Below, piece by piece: positions 16,565 through 24,763 of a DNA stretch of 64,000 bases. Both the position numbers and the translations under genes were made by a program. The stretch is from positions 4,774,001 through 4,838,000 of the forward strand of contig NZ_AP022588.1 of the NCBI RefSeq assembly GCF_010731735.1, given 5' to 3'. A model generated the notes under the pieces. The model was not told the origin of the DNA. It ran no database searches and worked only from the letters and a program-made list of their open reading frames with translations. This DNA is from Mycolicibacterium sediminis. GTDB taxonomy: Bacteria > Actinomycetota > Actinomycetes > Mycobacteriales > Mycobacteriaceae. Positions within the stretch are counted from its first letter, which is position 1. Each line of letters begins with the position of its first letter.

Positions 16565-18475
16565 TCAGCCCTGGAGCACCAGGGGTCCGCCGGGGTCGGG
16601 TGAGAGCGGCACGTTCTCCCGCTGCAGCAGCCACGACGCGATGTTGTGGAACAGCGGCGCCGACGTGGTGCCCGGTAGGCCCTCCGCGGTGCGATGCGGG
16701 TTGTCCATCATCACGCCGACCACGTAGCGGGGGTCGTTCGACGGCACCATGCCGGCGAAGGTGATCCAGTAGACGTCGTCGTAGTAGCAGCCGCAGGCGG
16801 GGTTGATCTGCTGCGCGGTGCCCGTCTTGCCCGCGATCTGGTAGCCCTCGACGGACGCCTGCCAGCCGGTGCCCTGCTGGACGCCGGTCGGGTCGCGTTG
16901 AATGGTGGCGCGCAACATGTTCCGCACCGCCTCGGCGGTGGGGGCGGAGACCACTCGCACGCCCTCGGGCCGCTCCTCGTCGGTCCTGCTCCCGTCCGCC
17001 GCCACGACCGACTTGATGATGCGCGGCGGGATGCGCACGCCGTCGTTGGCGATGGCCTGGTACATGCCGGTCATCTGCAGCAGGGTCATCGAAAGTCCCT
17101 GTCCGATGGGCAGGTTCGCGAACGAGCTTCCCGACCACTGGTCGATCGGCGGGACCAGGCCGGAACTCTCGCCGGGCAGGCCGACGCCGGTGCGGGCGCC
17201 GAGCCCGAACTTCTTCGCCATGTCGGCCCACCGTTCCGGGCCGACGCGCTGCGACAGCATCAGCGTGCCGACGTTGGAGGACTTCCCGAACACGCCGGTG
17301 GTCGTGTACGGCATGACGCCGTGTGACCACGCGTCGCGCACCGTCACGCCGCCCATGTCGATGGAACCCGGGACCTGCAGCACCTCGTCGGGGTTGGTCA
17401 GGCCGTACTCGATCGCCGATGCGGCCGTGACGATCTTGTTGACCGATCCGGGCTCGAAGGGCGAGGTGACGGAGAGGTTGCCCAGCTCGCGGTCTTCCTG
17501 CCTGCCGAGGTCCTGGCTCGGGTCGAACGTGTTGTCGTTCGACATGGCGAGCACCTCGCCGGTCTTCGCGTCCAGCACGACCGCGGAGACGTTCTTGGCG
17601 CCCGAGAGGTTCTTGGCCTGCTGCACCTGCTGCTGGACGTAGAACTGGATGTCGTCGTCGATCGTCAACTCCACGGTGGCGCCGTCGACCGCGTCGTGGC
17701 GGTTGCGGTAGCTGCCGGGGATCACGACGCCGTCCGAGCCGCGGTCGTAGGTGACCGCACCGTCGGTGCCGGCGAGCTTGGAGTCCAGCGAGTCCTCCAG
17801 GCCGAGCAGACCGTGCCCGTCCCAGTCGATTCCGCCGACGATGTTGGCGGCGAGCGAGCCACCCGGGTACTGCCGGATGTCCTGTCGCTCGGCGCCGATC
17901 TCGGGGTACTTCGTCATGATCGCCTGGGCGATCGCCGGGTCGACGGCCCGGGCGAGGTAGACGAAGGAGTCCCTACCCGACAGCTTCTTCAGCAGCGTCG
18001 GCGCGTCCGGCTTGCCGTTCAGCAGCCCGGACACGCCCTTGGCGATCTCGGCCAGGCGCTTCGATGGTTCCGGTGCGGACGGCTCCGCGGCCTTCGCGTC
18101 GGCGAGTTGCTTCTGGATCTTCGCGGGCTGGAACGTCAACGCCCTGGCCTCGATGGTGAAGGCCAGCTTGTCGTTGTTGCGGTCGACGATGCTGCCGCGG
18201 ACGGCGGGGTCGATGTCGGTGACCTTGAGCTGGCCGGCGGCCTCGGCACGCAACCCCTCGGCGCGGGGCACCTGGAGCATGAACAGCTGGACGCCCGCCA
18301 CCGTCAGCACGAGGGCGATGACGACGTTGCCCGCGCGGTGCCGGAACCCGAAGGACGAGCCGCGAGGCCCGCTGTCGGACAACGGCTCCCGGATCCTGCG
18401 GGCGCGCGCGGAATGCGGCTGATCGACGCGTCCACGGGACGCGGCGGGCGTGCCGCGCTTCCCGCGCCAGCTCAT
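16565..18475 (-). CDS. pbpB: PbpB (FtsI), septal class B penicillin-binding protein
   Basis: The 636-residue transpeptidase has a basic cytoplasmic N-terminus and one TM helix at about 48-68. A dimerisation domain with 'RGSIVDRNNDKLAF' comes next. The penicillin-binding domain carries SxxK as S344-V-N-K347, SxN within 'FGKSSNVGTL' (about 399-401) and 'GKTGTAQQI' for KTG. It partners FtsW in septal peptidoglycan crosslinking. Its ATG overlaps the stop of the upstream FtsL-like gene by 4 bases. Confidence 0.95.
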   Translation of the reverse strand: MSWRGKRGTPAASRGRVDQPHSARARRIREPLSDSGPRGSSFGFRHRAGNVVIALVLTVAGVQLFMLQVPRAEGLRAEAAGQLKVTDIDPAVRGSIVDRNNDKLAFTIEARALTFQPAKIQKQLADAKAAEPSAPEPSKRLAEIAKGVSGLLNGKPDAPTLLKKLSGRDSFVYLARAVDPAIAQAIMTKYPEIGAERQDIRQYPGGSLAANIVGGIDWDGHGLLGLEDSLDSKLAGTDGAVTYDRGSDGVVIPGSYRNRHDAVDGATVELTIDDDIQFYVQQQVQQAKNLSGAKNVSAVVLDAKTGEVLAMSNDNTFDPSQDLGRQEDRELGNLSVTSPFEPGSVNKIVTAASAIEYGLTNPDEVLQVPGSIDMGGVTVRDAWSHGVMPYTTTGVFGKSSNVGTLMLSQRVGPERWADMAKKFGLGARTGVGLPGESSGLVPPIDQWSGSSFANLPIGQGLSMTLLQMTGMYQAIANDGVRIPPRIIKSVVAADGSRTDEERPEGVRVVSAPTAEAVRNMLRATIQRDPTGVQQGTGWQASVEGYQIAGKTGTAQQINPACGCYYDDVYWITFAGMVPSNDPRYVVGVMMDNPHRTAEGLPGTTSAPLFHNIASWLLQRENVPLSPDPGGPLVLQG

Positions 18476-19512
18476 GCGGGCGTTCCCGGTGCGGGCACGG
18501 CCACCGGTGCGGGTGGTTCGACCGCGGCGGGCGGACCTGGCAGCGCAGGCAGCTGCGGCGAGGCGAGGTGCTCCGGATCGACGATGGGCGGCGCGGCGGG
18601 GGCGGGCACCTCGGCGACCGGCGCGCCGGGCGCGGCGGGCAGCACCGGGGCGGCGGGCGCCCCGGGCAGGACGGGTGCGCCGGGTACGACGGGCGCGGCG
18701 AGCACCGCTCCGGGTGCCGCGGCGGCAGCCGCGGGATCGAGCGGCAGCGCGGGACGCTCGGGCATCCGCACGGTCAGCTCACGCGGCTCGACCACCCGCG
18801 GCGCCGGTGGCGGCGGCGGGGCGGGCGGCCCGGGCTCGGGCAGCGGCATGTTCAGCGGCGGGGGCTGGACGCCTTCGGCGGGCTTGGGTGTGCCGACGAC
18901 GATCCACGCCCCGGCGGGATCCTGGACCAGGTGCGCGGTGTCCCGCGACGGGATCATGCCCAGCTGCCGCGCGGACTCGGCGAGTGCGGGCGCGGCCTGG
19001 GCCTCGAGGACGTCGCGCTCCAAGGCGTCCTTCTGTTGCATCAGAGCCTGATTGGTCTGGCGGGCGTGCCCCAGTTCGTAGGACCGCTCCGCGGCATCGG
19101 TCGAGAGCCACAGCGTGACGCCGAGGCCGAGGCCCAGGGCGCCGATCACCAGCACCACGAACGGAACCCGGCCGACCAGCTCGCGCGGGTTCAGTTCGAC
19201 GGCGGACAGCCGGACGAGCAGGCGCTCCCGCAGCGGCGGCCGAACGATCTTCGGCGCCTTGGCCTTGCGCGCCTTGGCCCTGGCCTTCGCCTGAGCGGCG
19301 TTCTTGGGGCGGCCGGGCGCCTGGGCCGGGCGCGGGATCGGGCTGGTCTGCGGACCCGAGCCCTTCGGCCGCGCCGGCCGCTGGTCGGCCGCCGGCCTGC
19401 GGCCACGCGTCGGGGAGTCCCCGGTCCGCCGTGCCGTCGCGCCGGACGGGCGTCGACGTTCGTCGGTTCGGCGGACGTTCTTGGCGCGCACCGGTTCCTT
19501 GCGTTTGGCCAT
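18472..19512 (-). CDS. Proline-rich single-TM protein, FtsL-like (Rv2164c-type)
   Basis: The 346-residue protein has a long basic Arg/Lys/Pro N-terminus (1-105), one TM segment at about 118-140 ('VPFVVLVIGALGLGLGVTLW'), a short coiled coil with 'NQALMQQKDALERDVLEAQ', and a Pro/Ala/Val-rich extracytoplasmic tail of about 120 residues. Topology, the leucine-type coiled coil and the slot between rsmH and pbpB fit FtsL, which forms a complex with FtsQ and FtsB. Sequence identity with classical FtsL is not obvious. It shares TGATG with rsmH and overlaps pbpB. Confidence 0.75.
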   Translation of the reverse strand: MAKRKEPVRAKNVRRTDERRRPSGATARRTGDSPTRGRRPAADQRPARPKGSGPQTSPIPRPAQAPGRPKNAAQAKARAKARKAKAPKIVRPPLRERLLVRLSAVELNPRELVGRVPFVVLVIGALGLGLGVTLWLSTDAAERSYELGHARQTNQALMQQKDALERDVLEAQAAPALAESARQLGMIPSRDTAHLVQDPAGAWIVVGTPKPAEGVQPPPLNMPLPEPGPPAPPPPPAPRVVEPRELTVRMPERPALPLDPAAAAAAPGAVLAAPVVPGAPVLPGAPAAPVLPAAPGAPVAEVPAPAAPPIVDPEHLASPQLPALPGPPAAVEPPAPVAVPAPGTPA

Positions 19513-20678
19513 CAGGAGACGTCCCTTCCTACGGCCCGTTCCAGGGCCCTGAGCCGAACCGATGCACTGCGGGGGTTGAGGTCGATCTCGACGTCGTTCG
19601 CCTTCTCGGCGCCGCGCGTCAGCGAGGTGAACAGCGGTTCGTGGCCGGGCAGCTCCATCGGCAGGCCGGCCGGGGTCCGCGACGCGGTCGCGTCCGCGAA
19701 GACGTTCTTGACGATCTTGTCCTCCAGCGACTGATAGGCCATGACGACGATGCGGCCGCCCGTGTCGAGCGCGTCGAGCGCGGCGGGCAGCGCCTCGCGC
19801 AGCGAGTCCAGTTCGGCGTTGACGACGGTGCGCAGCGCCTGGAAGGTGCGCTTGGCCGGGTGGCCGCCGGTGCGCCGGGTCGCGGCGGGGATCGCGGTGT
19901 AGAGCACCTCCACCAGTTCGGCGGTGGTGCGCAGCGGCTGCTGGGCGCGCCTGCGGCCGATCTCGGCGGCGATGCGGGAGGCGAAGCGCTCGTCGCCGAA
20001 CTCGCGCAGGACGCGGGCGAGGTCGCGGAGTTCGTAGGTGTTGACGACGTCGGCGGCCGTCAGCGGACCGTCGGGATCCATCCGCATGTCCAAGGGCGCG
20101 TCCTTGGAGTAGGAGAACCCGCGGTCGGCGCGGTCGAGCTGCATGCTCGACACGCCGAGGTCGAACAGCACGCCGTGGACGACGGGCTCGGTGCGATCGT
20201 CCCAGTAGCCGTCGTAGCGGGTGCGGACCAGTCGCACGCGGTCACCGAACGGAGCGAGGCGCCGGTCGGCGAGGTCGAGCGCGGTGGGGTCTCGGTCCAG
20301 CCCGACGAGGCGGAGGCCCGGGAGGTCGGTGAGGAATCGCTCGGCGTGGCCGCCTGCGCCGAGGGTGGCGTCGACCAGGACGGCGCCGGATCCGTCGGCG
20401 GCGTGCCGGGTGAGCGCGGGAACCAGGAGTTCGACGCAGCGGTCGAGCAGAACGGGAACGTGGGGTGCGCCGGCGGCGTCGGTGGGATGGTCAGCCACGG
20501 CCGGTCCCCTCCCGTAGCGCAGGCGTCTGCGATGTGGTGCCCGTGCATCGGGGTCTCTGTCCGAGGTCACGAACCTGGCGTCGGGGAAGTACGTCAGGGT
20601 CGGTTCGGGCAGAGGCCACGATGCATGGACGGCATCGAGGTCGAACTGTGGATCAGATGATGTCGCGCAGAGTTTCAT
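19512..20678 (-). CDS. rsmH: RsmH (MraW), 16S rRNA m4C1402 methyltransferase
   Basis: The SAM-dependent enzyme methylates N4 of C1402 in 16S rRNA. It has the SAM loop 'DATLGAGGHAERFL', 'LGVSSMQLDRADRGFSY', 'PLDMRMDP' and 'GGHPAKRTFQALR'. Start choice is uncertain. A GTG at 20498 follows a strong GGGAGGGGA site and gives 328 residues. Upstream, however, the frame encodes 'WPLPEPTLTYFPDARFVTSD', which resembles the recalled N-terminus of the M. tuberculosis protein, so I place the start at the ATG at 20678 (388 residues). That version overlaps mraZ by 26 bp. Confidence 0.85.
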   Translation of the reverse strand: MKLCATSSDPQFDLDAVHASWPLPEPTLTYFPDARFVTSDRDPDARAPHRRRLRYGRGPAVADHPTDAAGAPHVPVLLDRCVELLVPALTRHAADGSGAVLVDATLGAGGHAERFLTDLPGLRLVGLDRDPTALDLADRRLAPFGDRVRLVRTRYDGYWDDRTEPVVHGVLFDLGVSSMQLDRADRGFSYSKDAPLDMRMDPDGPLTAADVVNTYELRDLARVLREFGDERFASRIAAEIGRRRAQQPLRTTAELVEVLYTAIPAATRRTGGHPAKRTFQALRTVVNAELDSLREALPAALDALDTGGRIVVMAYQSLEDKIVKNVFADATASRTPAGLPMELPGHEPLFTSLTRGAEKANDVEIDLNPRSASVRLRALERAVGRDVS

Positions 20679-21084
20679 CGCTGGCCGAGGAGAAGTTCTC
20701 TTCGTGTGCGGCCTGGTATTCCTGCCAGGCCTGTGCATCCCAGATCTCGAGGTACGTGATGGAACCGGTGACCACGCACTCCTTGGTCAGGTCCGCGTAC
20801 CGACGGTGGTCGGCCGTGAGCGTGATCCGGCCCTGCGCGTCCGGATGCTGCTCGTCGGTCGCCGCGGCGAGGTTGCGCAGGTAGGCCCTGGCCTCCGGAT
20901 TGCTCCGGGATGCCTGCGTCAGTCGTTCCGCGAGCGCTTCGAACTCGGCACGCGGGTAGACCGCGAGGCTGTGATCTTGACTCTTGGTGACCATCAACCC
21001 CCCTGCCAGCGCGTCGCGGAACTTGGCGGGCAGCGTGAGCCGCCCCTTGTCGTCGAGCTTTGGCGTGTAGGTGCCGAGAAACAT
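20653..21084 (-). CDS. mraZ: MraZ, transcriptional regulator of the dcw cluster
   Basis: The 143-residue protein has two SpoVT/AbrB-type DNA-binding halves, each with the family motif ('KLDDKGRLTLPAKFRD' and 'DAQGRITLTADHRRY'). MraZ binds repeated GTGGG boxes upstream of its own gene and regulates the cluster; such boxes are present here. I start at the ATG at 21084 (family start MFLGTYTPKLD), with GGGAGGTGG as ribosome-binding site. The upstream in-frame GTG would add five residues and lacks support. Confidence 0.95.
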   Translation of the reverse strand: MFLGTYTPKLDDKGRLTLPAKFRDALAGGLMVTKSQDHSLAVYPRAEFEALAERLTQASRSNPEARAYLRNLAAATDEQHPDAQGRITLTADHRRYADLTKECVVTGSITYLEIWDAQAWQEYQAAHEENFSSASDETLRDII

Positions 21085-21151
21085 CTCGCCACCTCCCACT
21101 CGGGGGTCCCGAGTTGCTTCTGCCCGTACACCCGGAGCACCTGCGCTCCGT

Positions 21152-21181
21152 TGTCCGCCACTTTACCCCACAATCCCCCAC
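21152..21181 (-). promoter_or_regulatory. MraZ operator: three 10-bp GTGGG direct repeats
   Basis: Read on the minus strand this stretch is GTGGGGGATT, GTGGGGTAAA, GTGGCGGACA: three tandem boxes with exact 10-bp periodicity. It ends 68 bp before the mraZ start codon. MraZ is known to bind GTGGG boxes spaced by one helical turn. This is the autoregulatory operator of the dcw cluster by analogy. Confidence 0.75.
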
Positions 21182-21201
21182 ATCGCGCCATCCATTGGGA
21201 A

Positions 21202-21222
21202 AACGACCCACCGTCTCCCCAC
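21202..21222 (-). promoter_or_regulatory. Second pair of GTGGG boxes upstream of mraZ
   Basis: The minus strand shows GTGGGGAGAC at 21222-21213 and GTGGGTCGTT at 21211-21202, an 11-bp spacing. They lie 20 bp upstream of the three-box array and may form part of the same MraZ operator. The rest of the 401-bp gap 21085-21485 holds no gene. Confidence 0.5.
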
Positions 21223-21436
21223 CCGGCATCCATTCACCCAGGTCGAGGGGTCGGCGGCGGCCCCCAGGAGCGGTGGTCCGGCATGAAAAGTGCAGCTCAA
21301 GGCTGGTTTCGGCCGTGGTGGGGCCAGGTGGGGAATCTCCGTGCCGCGGAATCGTGTCGGCGCGTCGCCCGGCGCGTCGCTGAGCCATCGTGAGGCGGCA
21401 CCGACGGTCGGGCGCCGGGTGGGCGTCCTAGGACGT

Positions 21437-21470
21437 GAAAAAGGGGCAGCTCCCGATGGGAGCTACCCCT
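21437..21470 (-). terminator. Intrinsic terminator of the DUF3040 gene
   Basis: On the minus strand AGGGGTAGCTCCC pairs with GGGAGCTGCCCCT across a 3-nt loop, with one A-C mismatch in a 13-bp stem, and is followed directly by TTTTT. This is a textbook rho-independent terminator, uncommon in mycobacteria. It lies just past the stop at 21486 and should insulate the dcw operon from the DUF3040 gene. Confidence 0.85.
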
Positions 21471-21485
21471 GTGACGACGAAGCGT

Positions 21486-21896
21486 TTACTCGTCGAAGCG
21501 CTTGCGGAACCGGTCCTCCATGCGACTGGTGAACGAGCCACCGCCGCCGCCCTTGGCCTTGCGGGGCCGCGACCCTCCGCCACCCTCGGGGGCGGCCTTG
21601 TCACGGCCTCCGGCGACGCGCGGGCCGGTGATGGCGAACACGACACCGCCGAACATCACGATGAAGCCGACGACCGAGAGCACCGGCAGGCTGCCGACCC
21701 AGGTCGCCTTGAGCGCGATGCCGGCGACCAGAAGCGCCAGACCGACGAGGAACAGCACGCCACCTTGCAGGCGACGCCGCGCCGACGGTGCACGGAGGTT
21801 GCCCCCGCGCACGCTGGAGGCGAACTTGGGGTCCTCGGCATAGAGCGCGCTCTCGATCTGGTCGAGCATGCGCTGCTCATGATCGGAGAGTGGCAT
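21486..21896 (-). CDS. DUF3040 membrane protein (Rv2169c-like)
   Basis: The 136-residue protein begins with the DUF3040 motif 'MPLSDHEQRMLDQIE', then has two TM segments ('GGVLFLVGLALLVAGIAL' and 'LPVLSVVGFIVMFGGVVFAI') and a Gly/Arg/Lys-rich C-terminus. The function is unknown; in mycobacteria it sits just before mraZ. I use the ATG at 21896 because DUF3040 proteins start MPLSDHEQ. An intrinsic terminator follows it. Confidence 0.8.
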   Translation of the reverse strand: MPLSDHEQRMLDQIESALYAEDPKFASSVRGGNLRAPSARRRLQGGVLFLVGLALLVAGIALKATWVGSLPVLSVVGFIVMFGGVVFAITGPRVAGGRDKAAPEGGGGSRPRKAKGGGGGSFTSRMEDRFRKRFDE

Positions 21897-22175
21897 CCGT
21901 GCCTCCCAATTCCTGCGGCCGTCAAGGGTCCGAACTCGTGCCCGGACTCGTACAAGGTGGCGAGTGCCCGCCGGACGGGCACTCAACACTCATGATACGA
22001 GGTGAATCTGAGCCGTACCACCTAGTTCGATGCTCGATTGTACGGCGAGGCCGATGGGACCGAGGTGCCACGTCGACCGGCCGCGGATCCAGCGGATAAT
22101 GGGGTGGACTCCGGGCACCCGGCGGCCACCCTGCCGAGGTCCCGGTCCACCACTTTCGCGAAGGGCATCACGAGG

Positions 22176-22775
22176 TTGGCGACGTTCCTGATCGACCTGT
22201 CGACGGCCGACATGCAACGACGCCTCGGCGACGCGCTGACCGTCTACGTCGCAGCCATGCGCTACCCCCGGGGCACCGAGGACCAGCGCGCCTCCATGTG
22301 GCTGGAGCACACCCGTCGGCAGGGCTGGAAGGCCGTCGCGGCAGTGCAATCCGCGGATGACGGCGCCAACGCCGACGATGCCGACCGGCTGGCAGGCGCG
22401 CCGATCCTGGGGGTCGCGTACGGCTACTGCGGCGCACCCGACCAGTGGTGGCAGCAGCAGGTGGTCGCAGGGCTGCAGCGCGGCGGAACCGATGCCGGAC
22501 GGATCTCCGAACTCATGAACGGCTACTTCGAACTCACCGAGCTGCACATCCACCCCGATGCCCAGGGGCAGGGACTCGGCGAGGCGCTGGCCCGGCGGTT
22601 GCTCGCCGACCGACCCGAGTCACACGTGCTGCTGTCCACGCCGGAGATCACCGGAGAGGAGAACCGCGCCTGGCGGCTGTACCGCAGGCTCGGCTTTACC
22701 GACGTGATCCGCGGCTATCACTTCGCCGGCGATCCGCGGCCGTTCGCGATCCTGGGGCGCACACTTCCCCTCTGA
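22176..22775 (+). CDS. GNAT-family N-acetyltransferase (Rv2170-like)
   Basis: The 199-residue protein has a GNAT fold with the acetyl-CoA loop in 'AQGQGLGEALARRLLA', and ends 'RLGFTDVIRGYHFAGDPRPF'. Rv2170 of M. tuberculosis, its positional counterpart, has been reported to acetylate metabolic enzymes; I infer a similar class here without knowing the target. I choose the TTG at 22176 because homologues begin at this point (xIFLIDL) and GAAGGG lies upstream. An upstream ATG at 22038 would add a Pro/Arg-rich segment without family support. Confidence 0.75.
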   Translation: MATFLIDLSTADMQRRLGDALTVYVAAMRYPRGTEDQRASMWLEHTRRQGWKAVAAVQSADDGANADDADRLAGAPILGVAYGYCGAPDQWWQQQVVAGLQRGGTDAGRISELMNGYFELTELHIHPDAQGQGLGEALARRLLADRPESHVLLSTPEITGEENRAWRLYRRLGFTDVIRGYHFAGDPRPFAILGRTLPL

Positions 22776-22811
22776 CCTCCGACGAGCCGTCCGGTCTGGC
22801 ACGATGACCTC

Positions 22812-23501
22812 GTGCTGGTGAGCAACCGAAGGCGAAGCAAGCGGCTGGTCGCCCTACTCCTTCTCTTCGTGATCGTGCCCGCGGCAGCGGGGTGCGTCCG
22901 GGTGCGTGCGTCGATCACGGTCTCCCCCGACGATCGGGTGTCCGGTCAGATCATCGCCGCGGCGAAGCCACGCGACGGCGACGACAAGGGTCCGCAGTTG
23001 CTCAACACCCTCCCGTTCAGCAACAAGGTGTCGGTGTCGTCGTACGAGCGCGACGACTACGTCGGCTCGCAGGCGGTCTTCTCCGACCTGACGTTCGCCG
23101 AGCTGCCCCAGCTCGCCGGGATGAATCGCGACGCGGCGGGCGTCGACATCTCGCTGCGCCGCGCCGGCGACCTGGTGATCCTGGAGGGCCGCGCGGATCT
23201 GACGTCGCTGAACGATCCGGAGGCGGACGTCTCGCTCAGCGTCTCGTTCCCCGGTGAGGTGACCTCCACCAACGGTGACCAGGTGGCCTCCGACATCGTC
23301 GAGTGGAAGCTGCGGCCCGGTGTCGTGAGCACGATGAACGCCCAGGCGCGCTACACCGATCCGAGTGCCAGGTCGTTCACCGGCGCGGCGATCTGGTTGT
23401 CGCTGGGAGCGTTCCTGGTGGCCGGGGTCATCGGCGGGCTGGCCTGGATGAGCCGCGACCGCAGCCCGGTGCTCGCCAGCCCGCAACAGCCCCCGCACTG
23501 A
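22812..23501 (+). CDS. lppM: LppM lipoprotein
   Basis: The 229-residue protein has a basic N-terminus and hydrophobic signal segment ending in the lipobox 'PAAAGC' with the acylated Cys at 28. The LppM domain follows ('ASITVSPDDRVSG', 'GSQAVFSDLTFAELPQL'), then a C-terminal TM segment near 197-217 and a short tail. In M. tuberculosis LppM is an envelope protein implicated in macrophage uptake and phagosome trafficking. The start is a GTG, with another GTG two codons later. In M. tuberculosis a methylenetetrahydrofolate reductase-like gene follows; here it is absent. Confidence 0.9.
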   Translation: MLVSNRRRSKRLVALLLLFVIVPAAAGCVRVRASITVSPDDRVSGQIIAAAKPRDGDDKGPQLLNTLPFSNKVSVSSYERDDYVGSQAVFSDLTFAELPQLAGMNRDAAGVDISLRRAGDLVILEGRADLTSLNDPEADVSLSVSFPGEVTSTNGDQVASDIVEWKLRPGVVSTMNAQARYTDPSARSFTGAAIWLSLGAFLVAGVIGGLAWMSRDRSPVLASPQQPPH

Positions 23502-23579
23502 CAGGCTCTAGTCTTCAATGACTCTCCGATGGCACCAACAGCGTGCCCGGGTTAGGGAAAGGGGCGTCTCCTGAGCGCG

Positions 23580-23671
23580 AGCGAGGAGCGGAGCGGGATC
23601 GCGCCAAGTCCCAGCGAGGAGCGGAGCGGGATCGCGCCGAATCCCAGCGAGGAGCGGAGCGGGATCGCGCC
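23580..23671 (+). repeat. 33-bp tandem repeat (2.8 copies) just upstream of idsA2
   Basis: Units start at 23580, 23613 and 23646. Each contains GAGGAGCGGAGCGGGATCGC; the last is truncated at 26 bp, and units differ only at positions after GCGCC. Because the unit is a multiple of three, it is open in the idsA2 frame and would encode SEERSGIAP(S/N)P repeats. The only NTG start in that frame before the TAG at 23553 is a CTG. It fills the gap where M. tuberculosis carries Rv2172c. Confidence 0.85.
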
Positions 23672-23675
23672 GGCA

Positions 23676-24758
23676 GTGCCCGGGGCCGCCGAACTGGCCG
23701 CGGCGGTGACCGACGAGCTGCGCGCCTACCTCGTCCTGCGTCGCAGCGACGCCGCCTACATCGGCACCGACTACGCCGAGTTGACCGCGGGGCTCGAGGA
23801 GTTCGTGTTGCGCGGCGGCAAACGCCTGCGGCCGCTGTTCGCCTACTGGGGATGGCGCGCCGTCGTCGATCCCGAGACCATGGGCGACCCACTGCGCCCG
23901 GACACGCTGCGCCTCTTCGGCGCGCTGGAGCTGCTGCACGCCTGCGCGCTCGTGCACGACGACGTCATCGACGCCTCCGCGACGCGCCGGGGGCTGCCCA
24001 CCGTCCACCGTCTCTTCGCCGACCTGCACCGCACGCGCGACTGGCACGGGTCACCCGAGCAGTTCGGGTTGTCGGCGGCGATCCTGTGCGGTGACCTGTC
24101 GCTGGTGTGGGCCGACGACGTCATCGCCGACTCCGGCCTCTCGATCGACGCGCTCCGGCGCGTGCGGCGGGTGTGGGCCGACATCCGGACGGAGGTGCTC
24201 GGGGGTCAGTACCTCGACATCGCCGCAGAGTCCGGGCGCGCCGAGACCGTCGCCTCCGCGATGAACGTCAACCGGTTCAAGACCGCGTCGTACACCGTGT
24301 CGCGGCCGCTGCAATTCGGCGCGGCCGCCGCGGCGGACCGCCCCGACGTGCAGGAGACCTTCCTCGAGGTCGGCACCGACCTCGGGATCGCGTTCCAACT
24401 GCGCGACGACGTCTTGGGCGTCTTCGGCGACCCGGCCGTCACCGGCAAGCCGTCCGGTGACGACCTCCGCTCGGGCAAGCGCACGGTGCTCCTGGCCGAA
24501 GCGCTGGAACGAGCCGACCGCACCGATCCCGTCGCGGCCAAGCTGCTGCGTACGTCCATCGGCACCGACCTGACCGACGCCCAGGTGGGCGACCTGCGGT
24601 CGGCGATCGAGTCGGTAGGCGCCCTGGCCGCCGTCGAGACGCACATCGCCGAACTCACGTCCCGCGGCCTCGAGGTGCTCGTGGCCGCACCGATCCACGA
24701 CGCCGCCAAGGTCGGTCTGGCCGAACTCGCCGGATTGGCGTCCAACCGGTCCGCCTGA
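23676..24758 (+). CDS. idsA2: Polyprenyl diphosphate synthase (IdsA2-type)
   Basis: The 360-residue trans-prenyltransferase condenses isopentenyl diphosphate with allylic diphosphates. The first aspartate-rich motif is 'ALVHDDVIDAS', a D-D-x-x-D, and the second is 'FQLRDDVLGVFGD'. Other family motifs are 'GGKRLRPLFAYWGW' and 'GKRTVLLAEALE'. It is directly upstream of mptA (5 bp), so its prenyl product may feed the polyprenyl-phosphate carrier pool used by mannosyltransferases; that link is inference. The GTG start has only a distant ribosome-binding site and sits right behind the 33-bp repeats. Confidence 0.85.
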   Translation: MPGAAELAAAVTDELRAYLVLRRSDAAYIGTDYAELTAGLEEFVLRGGKRLRPLFAYWGWRAVVDPETMGDPLRPDTLRLFGALELLHACALVHDDVIDASATRRGLPTVHRLFADLHRTRDWHGSPEQFGLSAAILCGDLSLVWADDVIADSGLSIDALRRVRRVWADIRTEVLGGQYLDIAAESGRAETVASAMNVNRFKTASYTVSRPLQFGAAAAADRPDVQETFLEVGTDLGIAFQLRDDVLGVFGDPAVTGKPSGDDLRSGKRTVLLAEALERADRTDPVAAKLLRTSIGTDLTDAQVGDLRSAIESVGALAAVETHIAELTSRGLEVLVAAPIHDAAKVGLAELAGLASNRSA

Positions 24759-24763
24759 CGCAG

